A stretch of 5,053 nt of DNA from Candidatus Nitrosopumilus sp. (GCA_029861085.1 JAOUAE010000104.1:1-5053); one strand, 5' to 3'. Shown: positions 1-4,895, counted from the first letter of the stretch. The notes: a model not told the origin generated them from the letters alone. Numbers and translations are program-made.

Positions 1-917
1 CAAGGAGAAACAACATAAAACTCAAAGAAAAATCTGTCAAGGAATTAAAGTCATTATACAAATTTGATAATTTACAGGATTTTTTGGACATCTATAATGT
101 CAGATCCAAAGTCTTGATCAAAAAAAGAGATTTTTATGACTTGACCATGGCCTATCTAAGAAAAGCCCATCAGCAAAACGTGTTGCATGCAGAAATGTTC
201 TTTGATCCTCAGACCCATGTAAATAGGGGAATCAAGTACACCACGGTTCTAAACGGAATATCCAGTGCGATGAGAGATGCTGAAAAAAAGTGGGGAATCT
301 CATCAAAACTGATAATGTGCTTTCTGAGGGATTTGAGTGCAGATTCGGCTATGAGTATTTTAAAAGAGGCATTAAAGCACAAGAAAATTGTTGCAGTGGG
401 ACTGGACTCTGCAGAGTTAGGATACAGTCCGTCAAAATTCAAGAAGGTCTTTGATTATGCGAAAAAAAGTGGATTGTTGACTGTAGCACATGCAGGTGAG
501 GAAGGTAGTGCAGAAGATGTCCGTAAATATCTCAAATTACTCAAAATTTCTCGAATCGACCACGGAAACCGCAGTTTGGATGATGAAAAATTAGTCAAAG
601 AGTTGGCAGAAAGAAAAATCACTCTGACATCCTGCCCGTTATCAAACTATAAGCTAAAGGTAGTAAAAAAAATGGAGAAAAATCCAGTAAAGCGGATGCT
701 GAGAAAGGGCCTAAAAGTGACTGTAAACTCAGACGATCCTGCATACTTTGGAGGTTACATCAATGAGAATTACCAAAGCGTGTATGACGCATTAAATCTC
801 ACAAAGAAAGACATCTACACGTTGGCAAAAAATTCCTTTGAAGGGTCTTTTCTGAGTGATTCAAAAAAGCAGATGATGCTTGAAAAACTAGACAGATACG
901 CAGAGAAGAATGAATAA
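1..917 (+). CDS. Adenosine/adenine deaminase family protein (Aah1-like adenine deaminase type), 5' partial
   Basis: This protein probably hydrolyses adenine (or adenosine) to hypoxanthine (or inosine) plus ammonia in cytoplasmic purine salvage. The frame is open from base 3 to the TAA at 915-917, giving 304 visible residues. The family is usually about 330-345 long, so roughly 25-40 N-terminal residues, including the first zinc-binding HxH, lie outside the window. The first in-frame start-like codon (TTG at 84) is not the start, because upstream codons encode the family motif LQDFLDIY. Visible motifs in order are DFYDLTMAYL, FFDPQTH, IMCFLRDLSA, VGLDSAELG, HAGEEG (zinc/catalytic His and Glu), RIDHG, CPLSNYKL and NSDDPAYFGGY (catalytic Asp). 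VGLDSAE in place of the ADA-type DLAGDE, together with the FFDPQTH and NSDDPAYFGGY style, matches what I know of bacterial and fungal adenine deaminases in this superfamily better than true adenosine deaminases. Substrate choice remains an inference. It converges with the minus-strand operon. Confidence 0.93.
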   Translation, partial: RRNNIKLKEKSVKELKSLYKFDNLQDFLDIYNVRSKVLIKKRDFYDLTMAYLRKAHQQNVLHAEMFFDPQTHVNRGIKYTTVLNGISSAMRDAEKKWGISSKLIMCFLRDLSADSAMSILKEALKHKKIVAVGLDSAELGYSPSKFKKVFDYAKKSGLLTVAHAGEEGSAEDVRKYLKLLKISRIDHGNRSLDDEKLVKELAERKITLTSCPLSNYKLKVVKKMEKNPVKRMLRKGLKVTVNSDDPAYFGGYINENYQSVYDALNLTKKDIYTLAKNSFEGSFLSDSKKQMMLEKLDRYAEKNE

Positions 918-930
918 TGTTTTTGATTTA
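918..930 (+). terminator. Weak T-rich terminator after the deaminase
   Basis: A run of five T (920-924), then ATTTA, follows directly after the deaminase stop codon. Archaeal RNA polymerase terminates at short U tracts without needing a hairpin, so this is a plausible end for the plus-strand transcript. The tract is short and the call is an inference. Confidence 0.3.
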
Positions 931-950
931 TCAATAATCTTGTTATGTTT

Positions 951-967
951 CATACCCATGTGTAAAT
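951..967. repeat. 17-base direct repeat, left copy (CATACCCATGTGTAAAT)
   Basis: This is identical over all 17 bases to 2978-2994, in the same orientation. The copies lie just outside the two ends of the minus-strand oxidoreductase/HAD operon. The core TACCCATGTGTA is an imperfect 12-base palindrome (TACNCATGNGTA), so it could be bound by a dimeric protein. This copy lies between two convergent stop codons, where a promoter function is unlikely. Confidence 0.75.
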
Positions 968-976
968 ATGAATCTC

Positions 977-984
977 AAAAAAAA
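977..984 (-). terminator. U8-tract terminator of the oxidoreductase/HAD operon
   Basis: Eight consecutive A on the plus strand give a U8 tract in the minus-strand transcript, starting 5 bases beyond the HAD stop codon (989-991). This is a typical archaeal intrinsic termination signal, and no stem is needed. Confidence 0.5.
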
Positions 985-988
985 TGTT

Positions 989-1618
989 TTATGAGATAAT
1001 TATATTTCTTAATTCGTCTGGCGAATTAATCAAAAAATCAGGATTTTCTTTTATGAGTGCATCTTTGGAGTTGTAACCCCATGTGACTGCAACTGATTTG
1101 ATACCTGATTTTCTGGCAGCCTCAATGTCCCTTACTTCGTCGCACACGTAGAATACCTCACTTTTGCTTACCTTTCGTTGTTTTATGATCTTGTTGATCA
1201 TGTGACTCTTTCCAAAGACGCTTTTGCCTGTACGGATAAAATCAAAAAAGTTCAATTCATTTCTTACAAAAAACTCCTTTACATTTTCTTGAGTGTTTGA
1301 TGTTAAAATTCCAAGATGGCAATCTTCATCTTCATGCAACTCACATAATATTGGTAAGATGTTTACTGTGGGTCTCATGTTTGATATCTCCTTGTTGATT
1401 TCTGAATGTATTTTTTTTATCCACAGCGGAAGTTTGAATATGGAAATACCAAGATATGACAGAATCTCCTTTGGCTTTTTTCCTTGCAGGTATGGGATGT
1501 CCTCTTTTGTGACCTTTCTATACCCAAAGTACTTAGCATGGTCATTTACTATTTTGACAACTGACTCTAGCGTATCTGCAATGGTTCCATCAAAATCAAA
1601 AATAATTGTCTTAACCAT
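989..1618 (-). CDS. HAD-superfamily hydrolase, phosphoglycolate phosphatase-like
   Basis: A cytoplasmic phosphatase of the haloacid dehalogenase superfamily, 209 residues, a normal length for the PGP/Gph-like subgroup with a helical cap inserted after motif I. All four catalytic motifs are visible. Motif I is DFDGT (nucleophile Asp8 and acid/base Asp10). Motif II is GILTSN (Thr106). The motif III lysine is in FGKSHMINK (about Lys137). Motif IV is CDEVRDIEAA (Asp160, Asp164; Mg binding). The region between about 15 and 80 is the cap. The start is ATG at 1616-1618, because motif I follows within 7 residues. It overlaps the 3' end of the upstream oxidoreductase by 8 bases (ATGGTTAA) and has no Shine-Dalgarno site, only an A tract, so translation is probably coupled. 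The substrate cannot be told from sequence: phosphoglycolate, a sugar or nucleotide phosphate, or a product linked to the oxidoreductase are all possible. Confidence 0.9.
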   Translation of the reverse strand: MVKTIIFDFDGTIADTLESVVKIVNDHAKYFGYRKVTKEDIPYLQGKKPKEILSYLGISIFKLPLWIKKIHSEINKEISNMRPTVNILPILCELHEDEDCHLGILTSNTQENVKEFFVRNELNFFDFIRTGKSVFGKSHMINKIIKQRKVSKSEVFYVCDEVRDIEAARKSGIKSVAVTWGYNSKDALIKENPDFLINSPDELRNIIIS

Positions 1619-2927
1619 TTTTTTTCAAAATAGAGTTTGCAACTAGCTGCAATAAGATTACTGGGTGAAATATTATTGCAGGAGATCTTATCATGTGCAT
1701 CATCTGAAGAAATGATTTTGTGGCAAGTGAACTCTTTGGCCCTAGTAGCAGTACCCTTTGGGCATGGTTCTGCACCATCCTTGTAATCGCATCGGGTCTT
1801 TTGCCCACAGTTGTGGGCCATCTGAGGTCCTCGCTTGTACCAAGAATCCATGGCAATGATATTGTTTTTGCAAGCCTTTTTTGAAATTTCTTTGTGAAAA
1901 TCTTATCAAAATTTTGGTTTCTTAACATACTGTCTAGTACTTTGACACCAAGTGCAGCTGAAGTAATGCCTTGCCCATAAAATGGATTGAAAACTGCTAC
2001 TGCATCTCCCAACACTATAAAATTCTCAGGCCAACTGGACATGGATTCATAATGGTATCTTCTACTTCCTTGTACTCGATATCCGTATATCTCTGAATCT
2101 GGAATGGCATCTTTCATGGCATCATACAATTCGTTACTTTCAAGACTCTTTGCAAATTCTAAAAATCCTTTCTCATCTGTAGGAGGGTACACTTTTCCAA
2201 TCCCAGACAAAAAAACCAACCATTTGCCGTTTTCTATTGGATATATCGCCCCTAGTCTGGGATTAGTTGTTGGATTGCTTAGTATTGACAACATCTTCCA
2301 TTTCCTCTCAACATTCTTTGGTGGAATGTATCGTCTTGTTGCATAGCCTACAAAGGAATCTACTCGGGTCTTGGTGAGTTTTGGATAGCCAATATTTTCT
2401 AACCAATTAGGTGTTTTTGTATTTCTTCCAGTGCAATCGACAATTAGATCAGCATGAATTTTTTCATTTGTAATTGTCTTTAGACTGATCTTGTTTGTGT
2501 TTTCCAAAACAAACGATGAGATTGCCTTGTTTTCCAGTATCTTGATATTTGAGATTTTTTGTACTTGGTGTCTTATTGTATTTTCTAAAAGTGTTCTTGT
2601 GCAGGTAAATGTAACTACTCCGGACTCAAATCTTTGTGCCCATCCACTTGGCAGACGAAATCTCCCATCATTTAAAAAATCGATCTTGTTTGCTCCGTTT
2701 TTAACAAGATCTCCTTCTAAATCTGGAAAAAAATCTTGAAGAATCTCCTTTCCCTTTACAAGCAACAGATGGATGTGATTGGCTTGAGGTGTTCCATTTC
2801 TTACTTTGCCGTCATCTGTGTACCTGTCTTTCTCAATCAGGATTACCTCTTCAAAATGATCTGATAGAGCACGTGCTGCCAAAAGCCCCGCAATACTGCC
2901 TCCAATCACTATTGCTTTTTCTTGCAT
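1611..2927 (-). CDS. FAD-dependent oxidoreductase, aromatic/terpenoid monooxygenase-like (group A flavoprotein fold)
   Basis: A 438-residue flavoprotein, full length for its family. Motifs counted from the ATG at 2925-2927 are: the Rossmann dinucleotide site IVIGGSIAGLLAARAL (residues 6-21) with the ribose-binding acid in LIEKD (Glu32); the DG-type motif LIVDCTGRNT (161-170); and the second FAD site VLGDAVAVFNPFYGQG (305-320). PQANHIHLLL near 48-56 and GYATRRY (194-200) also fit a family I know mainly from actinobacteria and other bacteria, annotated as FAD-dependent oxidoreductase or 2-polyprenyl-6-methoxyphenol hydroxylase-like. These enzymes usually use NAD(P)H and O2 to hydroxylate or epoxidise an aromatic or isoprenoid substrate. 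The substrate is unknown here. No transmembrane segment is obvious, although the C-terminal stretch AIIFHPVILLQLVA is hydrophobic and could touch the membrane. GTG at 2928-2930 is an alternative start with an in-frame stop 9 bases further upstream. ATG is preferred because a TATA-like box lies about 25 bases away. It is the first gene of an operon with the HAD gene. Confidence 0.9.
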   Translation of the reverse strand: MQEKAIVIGGSIAGLLAARALSDHFEEVILIEKDRYTDDGKVRNGTPQANHIHLLLVKGKEILQDFFPDLEGDLVKNGANKIDFLNDGRFRLPSGWAQRFESGVVTFTCTRTLLENTIRHQVQKISNIKILENKAISSFVLENTNKISLKTITNEKIHADLIVDCTGRNTKTPNWLENIGYPKLTKTRVDSFVGYATRRYIPPKNVERKWKMLSILSNPTTNPRLGAIYPIENGKWLVFLSGIGKVYPPTDEKGFLEFAKSLESNELYDAMKDAIPDSEIYGYRVQGSRRYHYESMSSWPENFIVLGDAVAVFNPFYGQGITSAALGVKVLDSMLRNQNFDKIFTKKFQKRLAKTISLPWILGTSEDLRWPTTVGKRPDAITRMVQNHAQRVLLLGPKSSLATKSFLQMMHMIRSPAIIFHPVILLQLVANSILKKNG

Positions 2928-2946
2928 CACATCTGACTACTATCAA

Positions 2947-2956
2947 GTATATTTTT
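2947..2956 (-). promoter_or_regulatory. TATA-like box of the oxidoreductase/HAD operon
   Basis: On the minus strand this reads AAAAATATAC, centred about 25 bases upstream of the ATG at 2927. That spacing would place transcription start at or next to the start codon, giving a leaderless mRNA, in line with the lack of a ribosome binding site. The call rests on spacing and composition only. Confidence 0.45.
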
Positions 2957-2977
2957 GGATTTGGGTAGTTGCTACAC

Positions 2978-2994
2978 CATACCCATGTGTAAAT
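2978..2994. repeat. 17-base direct repeat, right copy (CATACCCATGTGTAAAT)
   Basis: Exact second copy of the sequence at 951-967. It lies about 50-67 bases upstream of the oxidoreductase start, beyond its TATA-like box, where an activator or repressor could bind. The same 17 bases at the far end of the operon make a pure promoter role less obvious. Confidence 0.75.
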
Positions 2995-3132
2995 GGTTTT
3001 GCATAATTAAGATTAATAAAAATGAAAAATAGTTTTTCTTTTTTACAAATATCGATAAAAAATTTCAAGATAAAATTTTACAAAACACTAGATGCCAAAA
3101 ATATGGATTTTCCGTACATGTTGAATGTGTTA

Positions 3133-3153
3133 TTGTATTTGATATCAATACAA
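3133..3153. promoter_or_regulatory. Near-palindromic candidate operator
   Basis: TTGTAT, one extra T, the perfect 8-base palindrome TGATATCA, then ATACAA: a 21-base inverted repeat with one unpaired base. It lies about 25 bases upstream of the TATA-like box of the SRPBCC gene, where archaeal activators or repressors commonly bind. AT-rich sequence makes chance palindromes fairly likely. Confidence 0.3.
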
Positions 3154-3177
3154 ATATTGCAAAACGTTACTTTAGGA

Positions 3178-3187
3178 GATATATTAC
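3178..3187 (+). promoter_or_regulatory. TATA-like box upstream of the SRPBCC pseudogene
   Basis: GATATATTAC centred near 3183 lies 22 bases before ATG 3205 and 26 before TTG 3209, so transcription would begin at or beside either start. No Shine-Dalgarno site stands close to either codon; GGAG at 3175-3178 is too far upstream. This suggests a leaderless gene. Confidence 0.4.
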
Positions 3188-3208
3188 AAGCGTAAGATTT
3201 CAACATGG

Positions 3209-3655
3209 TTGAAAACCTTTAGTCATTCTTTTCTTGCATATGCTTCTATTGACAAGGTATTGGATTTCTATATAGATTTACACCATTTACAAGTAATCAC
3301 TCCAAAAAAGTTAGATTTCAAGATAATGGAGTCAAGCAGTAACAAAATAATTCTGGGGCAAACTGCTTATTTTTCAAGTAAGTTATTGACTCGCATAACC
3401 TAGAAAATCAAAATTATACCTTGCAAGCCATACACATATGTCGATGAAATGAGCAAAGCACTATTCACACGCTGGAGGCGTACTCATGTTTTTCATAAAA
3501 TGAATGAAAATAAGACAAGGGTGACAGATGAGATTGAATTTGAATTATAGTATGGATTTATTGGAAAAATGTTTGAACGGTATGCTCTAGGTAAACTTAA
3601 AAAAATCTTTGCACATAGACAACAGGCAACAATTGAATATTTGAGCAATCTTTGA
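3209..3655 (+). pseudogene. SRPBCC (START-like) ligand-binding family protein, broken by two in-frame amber codons
   Basis: Read through, the frame gives 148 residues, the usual length of single-domain SRPBCC proteins (COG4276-like), which hold hydrophobic ligands in a helix-grip fold. Parts seen are the N-terminal strand KTFSHSFLAYASIDKVLDFY, then VITPKKLDF, the central PYTYVDEMSKALFTRWRRTH with HVFH, then DEIEFEL, and the C-terminal helix GKLKKIFAHRQQATIEYL. The frame is broken by TAG at codon 65 (3401-3403) and TAG at codon 114 (3548-3550), and ends at TGA 3653-3655. The first TAG sits where relatives usually have Trp (one-base change from TGG). The second sits in FEL-x-YG, often Pro in relatives, and is one base from CAG. 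The start is also doubtful: the frame offers only TTG at 3209, while an ATG at 3205 is one base out of frame. With no indel after codon 1 the decay looks recent. Amber readthrough is possible but less likely. Confidence 0.8.
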
Positions 3656-3695
3656 AACTCAAAGACAGTTATTGCATTAAAAATAAATTCAAATT

Positions 3696-3707
3696 AATAT
3701 ATTTTTA
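3696..3707 (+). promoter_or_regulatory. TATA box of the toxin-antitoxin operon
   Basis: AATATATTTTTA, centred about 28-30 bases before the antitoxin ATG at 3732. This fits a leaderless transcript starting at or near the start codon. Its right end abuts the operator repeats at 3706-3730. Confidence 0.5.
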
Positions 3708-3730
3708 TACTACAGTATACGATAGTATAC
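3706..3730. promoter_or_regulatory. Triple TATAC repeat, likely autoregulatory operator of the toxin-antitoxin operon
   Basis: TATAC occurs at 3706-3710, 3716-3720 and 3726-3730, an exact 10-base period, about one helical turn. The same bases form overlapping inverted repeats: TATACT-AC-AGTATA (3706-3719) and GTATAC-GATA-GTATAC (3715-3730). The array fills the space between the TATA box and the antitoxin ATG. Bound protein would therefore block initiation, as expected for repression by an antitoxin or toxin-antitoxin complex, which typically bind short spaced repeats. Confidence 0.6.
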
Positions 3731-3731
3731 C

Positions 3732-3965
3732 ATGGAGCAAAGCACGATAAAGCTTTCTAAAAAGATCAAAAATGATCTCAAAAAACAAATGAACCATCCT
3801 GGAGAAACATATGAAATGGTGATTTCCAGACTACTAAAAATTACCCATGAGGATGATGTGTTAAGTGAGTCTGTAATCAAAAATATTGAAGAGGGAGTAG
3901 CAGACATCAAGGCAGGACGTGTGTATACTTCAGAGCAAGTCAAAAAGAAGTTAGGACTAAAGTGA
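3732..3965 (+). CDS. RelB-like antitoxin of a type II toxin-antitoxin pair
   Basis: A 77-residue charged protein with two recognisable parts. Residues 4-37 (STIKLSKKIKNDLKK through HPGETYEMVISRLLKI) look like a strand-helix-helix DNA-binding segment of the ribbon-helix-helix kind, as in archaeal DUF7557-like antitoxins. Residues about 45-77 (ESVIKNIEEGVADIKAGRVY, then a KKLGL ending) match the RelB-type tail that wraps and neutralises the toxin. ATG at 3732 is supported by the TATA box about 28 bases upstream and by the TIKLS start typical of the family. There is no Shine-Dalgarno site, so it is probably leaderless. The toxin gene starts 1 base after the stop. It is expected to repress its own operon through the repeats at 3706-3730. 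An orphan regulator is unlikely given the toxin next door. Confidence 0.85.
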   Translation: MEQSTIKLSKKIKNDLKKQMNHPGETYEMVISRLLKITHEDDVLSESVIKNIEEGVADIKAGRVYTSEQVKKKLGLK

Positions 3966-3966
3966 G

Positions 3967-4221
3967 ATGAGATGGCAAGTTGTATGGTCAAAAAAATCTG
4001 TAAGGCAGTTAGAGAAAATCAACAAGAAAAATGCACAGCAGATTTATGATACTGTTTTGGACTGTATACAAGATCCATTCAAAAACGTGACAAGATTAAG
4101 CAATTCGCCATTTTACCGACTGCGTGTAGGAAATTACAGAGTCATCTTGGATTTGCAGCAAAACAAGATGATAATCTTTGTTGTGGAGACGGACCACAGA
4201 GGAAGAATTTACAAAAAATAA
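3967..4221 (+). CDS. RelE/ParE-family toxin, probable mRNA interferase
   Basis: An 84-residue basic protein of normal RelE length. Family features are the N-terminal strand WQVVWSKKSVRQLEKI, a helical pair to about residue 36, the spacing DPFKNVTRLSNSPFYRLRVG, the core RLRVGNYRVILDL (residues 51-63), and the C-terminal VVETDHRGRIYKK (His77, Arg78, Arg80, Tyr82, Lys83). Basic residues and the terminal Tyr at these positions are those expected for ribosome-dependent mRNA cleavage in RelE. ParE-type gyrase poisoning is less likely given the intact basic residues and Tyr, but cannot be excluded. ATG at 3967 is the start: it lies 1 base beyond the antitoxin stop, preceded by AAGTGAG, which may serve as a weak ribosome binding site for coupled translation. 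No lesion is visible, so the pair looks functional. Confidence 0.9.
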   Translation: MRWQVVWSKKSVRQLEKINKKNAQQIYDTVLDCIQDPFKNVTRLSNSPFYRLRVGNYRVILDLQQNKMIIFVVETDHRGRIYKK

Positions 4222-4328
4222 ATAGCAGACATCACATCATTTCAAGAATTTCTCTGCATCATAATGAATCAGTTTAATGTAATCTAATGAGGGTACACAT
4301 TTTGTAGTAAAGCGCACCCAAGCGCAGA

Positions 4329-4366
4329 GAGTGCCTATAAGGTTTTTGGTAACCCACAATGAATAA
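4329..4366 (+). repeat. TATAAGG repeat family, copy A
   Basis: Aligns without gaps to 4769-4806 with 31 of 38 bases identical, 440 bases apart. The shared backbone is GAGTGC, TATAAGG, TAAC and CAATGAA at the same spacings. Both copies have an ATG 23 bases after the start of TATAAGG, followed by AAT or AAC then AAR. The TATAAGG may be a TATA box, so each copy could be a duplicated promoter rather than a mobile element. Confidence 0.6.
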
Positions 4367-4386
4367 GAGATTATATTTTTGTAACA

Positions 4387-4444
4387 ATGGGTCTAAAGGG
4401 ATTCGGCGGCTCCATCTTGCGAAACCCATCATTTTTTTGGGTTT
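4387..4444 (+). other. Two mutually exclusive hairpins
   Basis: ATGGGT (4387-4392) can pair with ACCCAT (4424-4429). AAACCC (4422-4427) can instead pair with GGGTTT (4439-4444) across a loop containing seven T. Both pairings use the same ACCC bases, so only one can form at a time, which is the layout of a switch or attenuator. Stems are only 6 base pairs, and no known riboswitch family is recognised. Confidence 0.22.
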
Positions 4445-4483
4445 TCATGTTGGATTCCTTTCTATTTTTGTAATATGACTACA

Positions 4484-4501
4484 ACTTGAAAAAGTTTTCT
4501 T
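4484..4501 (+). repeat. ACTTGAAAAAGT repeat family, copy A
   Basis: 17 of 18 bases match 4717-4734. In this copy AACTT (4483-4487) and AAGTT (4492-4496) can form a 5-base-pair stem closed by a GAAA tetraloop of the stable GNRA type. Downstream come a G-rich patch and TAACACG, in the same order as in the second copy. Confidence 0.5.
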
Positions 4502-4525
4502 AGGTTCAATGCCGGGGGAGGGCTA

Positions 4526-4533
4526 ACACGTGT
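4526..4533. promoter_or_regulatory. Perfect palindrome ACACGTGT (CAYGTGT motif)
   Basis: An 8-base perfect palindrome within TAACACGTGTAA. It shares CAYGTGTAA with the 17-base repeats at 951-967 and 2978-2994, so it could be another site for the same binding protein. Short motif, weak support. Confidence 0.25.
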
Positions 4534-4716
4534 AAGTTTGGACGCCTTCTGATTTTTCTTATTAGTTGACATTTTTACCACATGTATGATGTTACTTCTT
4601 AATCTTAAAAATTTTCTTTAGTTCGGATCTAGGTAGGAGATAAGATGTTTATTGTAATACTCAGAATATTAAAGTTCCAAAGAAAGAAATCACTTCTTAT
4701 TATGCATCAAAACACG

Positions 4717-4734
4717 ACTTGAAAAAGTGTTCTT
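4717..4734 (+). repeat. ACTTGAAAAAGT repeat family, copy B
   Basis: Second copy of the element at 4484-4501. ACTT (4717-4720) and AAGT (4725-4728) again flank GAAA, and the outer AACAC (4711-4715) can alternatively pair with GTGTT (4727-4731). It lies about 30 bases before a GGGGAG patch and the TATAAGG copy B. Confidence 0.5.
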
Positions 4735-4768
4735 TTTTAGAGATATATCAAAAGCTACAAACCTCGGG

Positions 4769-4806
4769 GAGTGCGTATAAGGCTTATGATAACACGCAAT
4801 GAACAA
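4769..4806 (+). repeat. TATAAGG repeat family, copy B
   Basis: Second copy of the 38-base element at 4329-4366 (31 of 38 identical). Similarity fades out but seems to continue about 20 bases upstream with small gaps. The following ATG opens only a 20-codon frame, so a coding role is not supported. Confidence 0.6.
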
Positions 4807-4881
4807 AAAAATAGACAATAAACTAAAACATATACAAAAAAATGCCATTTTATTTAATTAAGAATAGATAATTTAGCAAAT

Positions 4882-4895
4882 CTATAAGGTTTTTG
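4882..4895 (+). repeat. TATAAGG repeat family, partial copy C
   Basis: CTATAAGGTTTTTG is identical over 14 bases to 4335-4348 in copy A. Beyond it only loose similarity remains (ATGAAT about 15 bases downstream). Either a truncated third copy or a chance AT-rich match. Confidence 0.4.

Larger units (their letters stand above)
4237..4572 (-). pseudogene. Possible decayed gene with three in-frame stops (tentative)
   Basis: One minus-strand frame from ATG 4572 to TGA 4237-4239 spans 112 codons with three internal stops (TAG 4462-4464, TGA 4429-4431, TAG 4393-4395). The segments read protein-like: a 36-residue start (MSTNKKNQKASKLTRV, then SPPPALNLRKLFQ) and a 51-residue end closing with VPSLDYIKLIHYDAEKFLK. 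I recognise no family. About seven or eight stops would be expected by chance in AT-rich DNA of this length, so three is fewer than expected, but the frame was picked after looking. It may simply be non-coding. Confidence 0.18.

Noticed and set aside
84..86. TTG as start codon of the deaminase
   Set aside because: The frame stays open to the window edge and upstream codons encode a conserved family motif, so the gene is simply cut by the edge.
1293..1646. 117-codon plus-strand open frame
   Set aside because: It lies antisense to the HAD gene, has no family motif, and its opposite strand carries all four HAD catalytic motifs.
1567..1851. 94-codon minus-strand open frame with many cysteines
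   Set aside because: It sits in another frame of the oxidoreductase 3' end and crosses into the HAD gene; both real frames show conserved motifs there.
3710..3991. 93-codon minus-strand open frame
   Set aside because: Antisense shadow of the antitoxin gene, running across its promoter.
4237..4300. VPSLDYI...EKF in the minus-strand frame recalls the PSLDY motif of carbamoyl-phosphate synthase large subunit
   Set aside because: Only about 15 residues with gaps needed, a stop directly after, and no other ATP-grasp motif nearby; probably coincidence.
4359..4478. 39-codon plus-strand frame (and an overlapping 28-codon frame from 4387) with a hydrophobic end, possible small membrane protein
   Set aside because: Overlapping small frames exist on both strands here, none has a ribosome binding site or a recognised family, and the TATAAGG box is slightly too close for a leaderless start.
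4503..4512. GGTTCAAT and GGTTCAAAT (4983-4991) as tRNA T-loops
   Set aside because: The flanking bases cannot form the 5-base-pair T stem, and no acceptor or anticodon arm is present.
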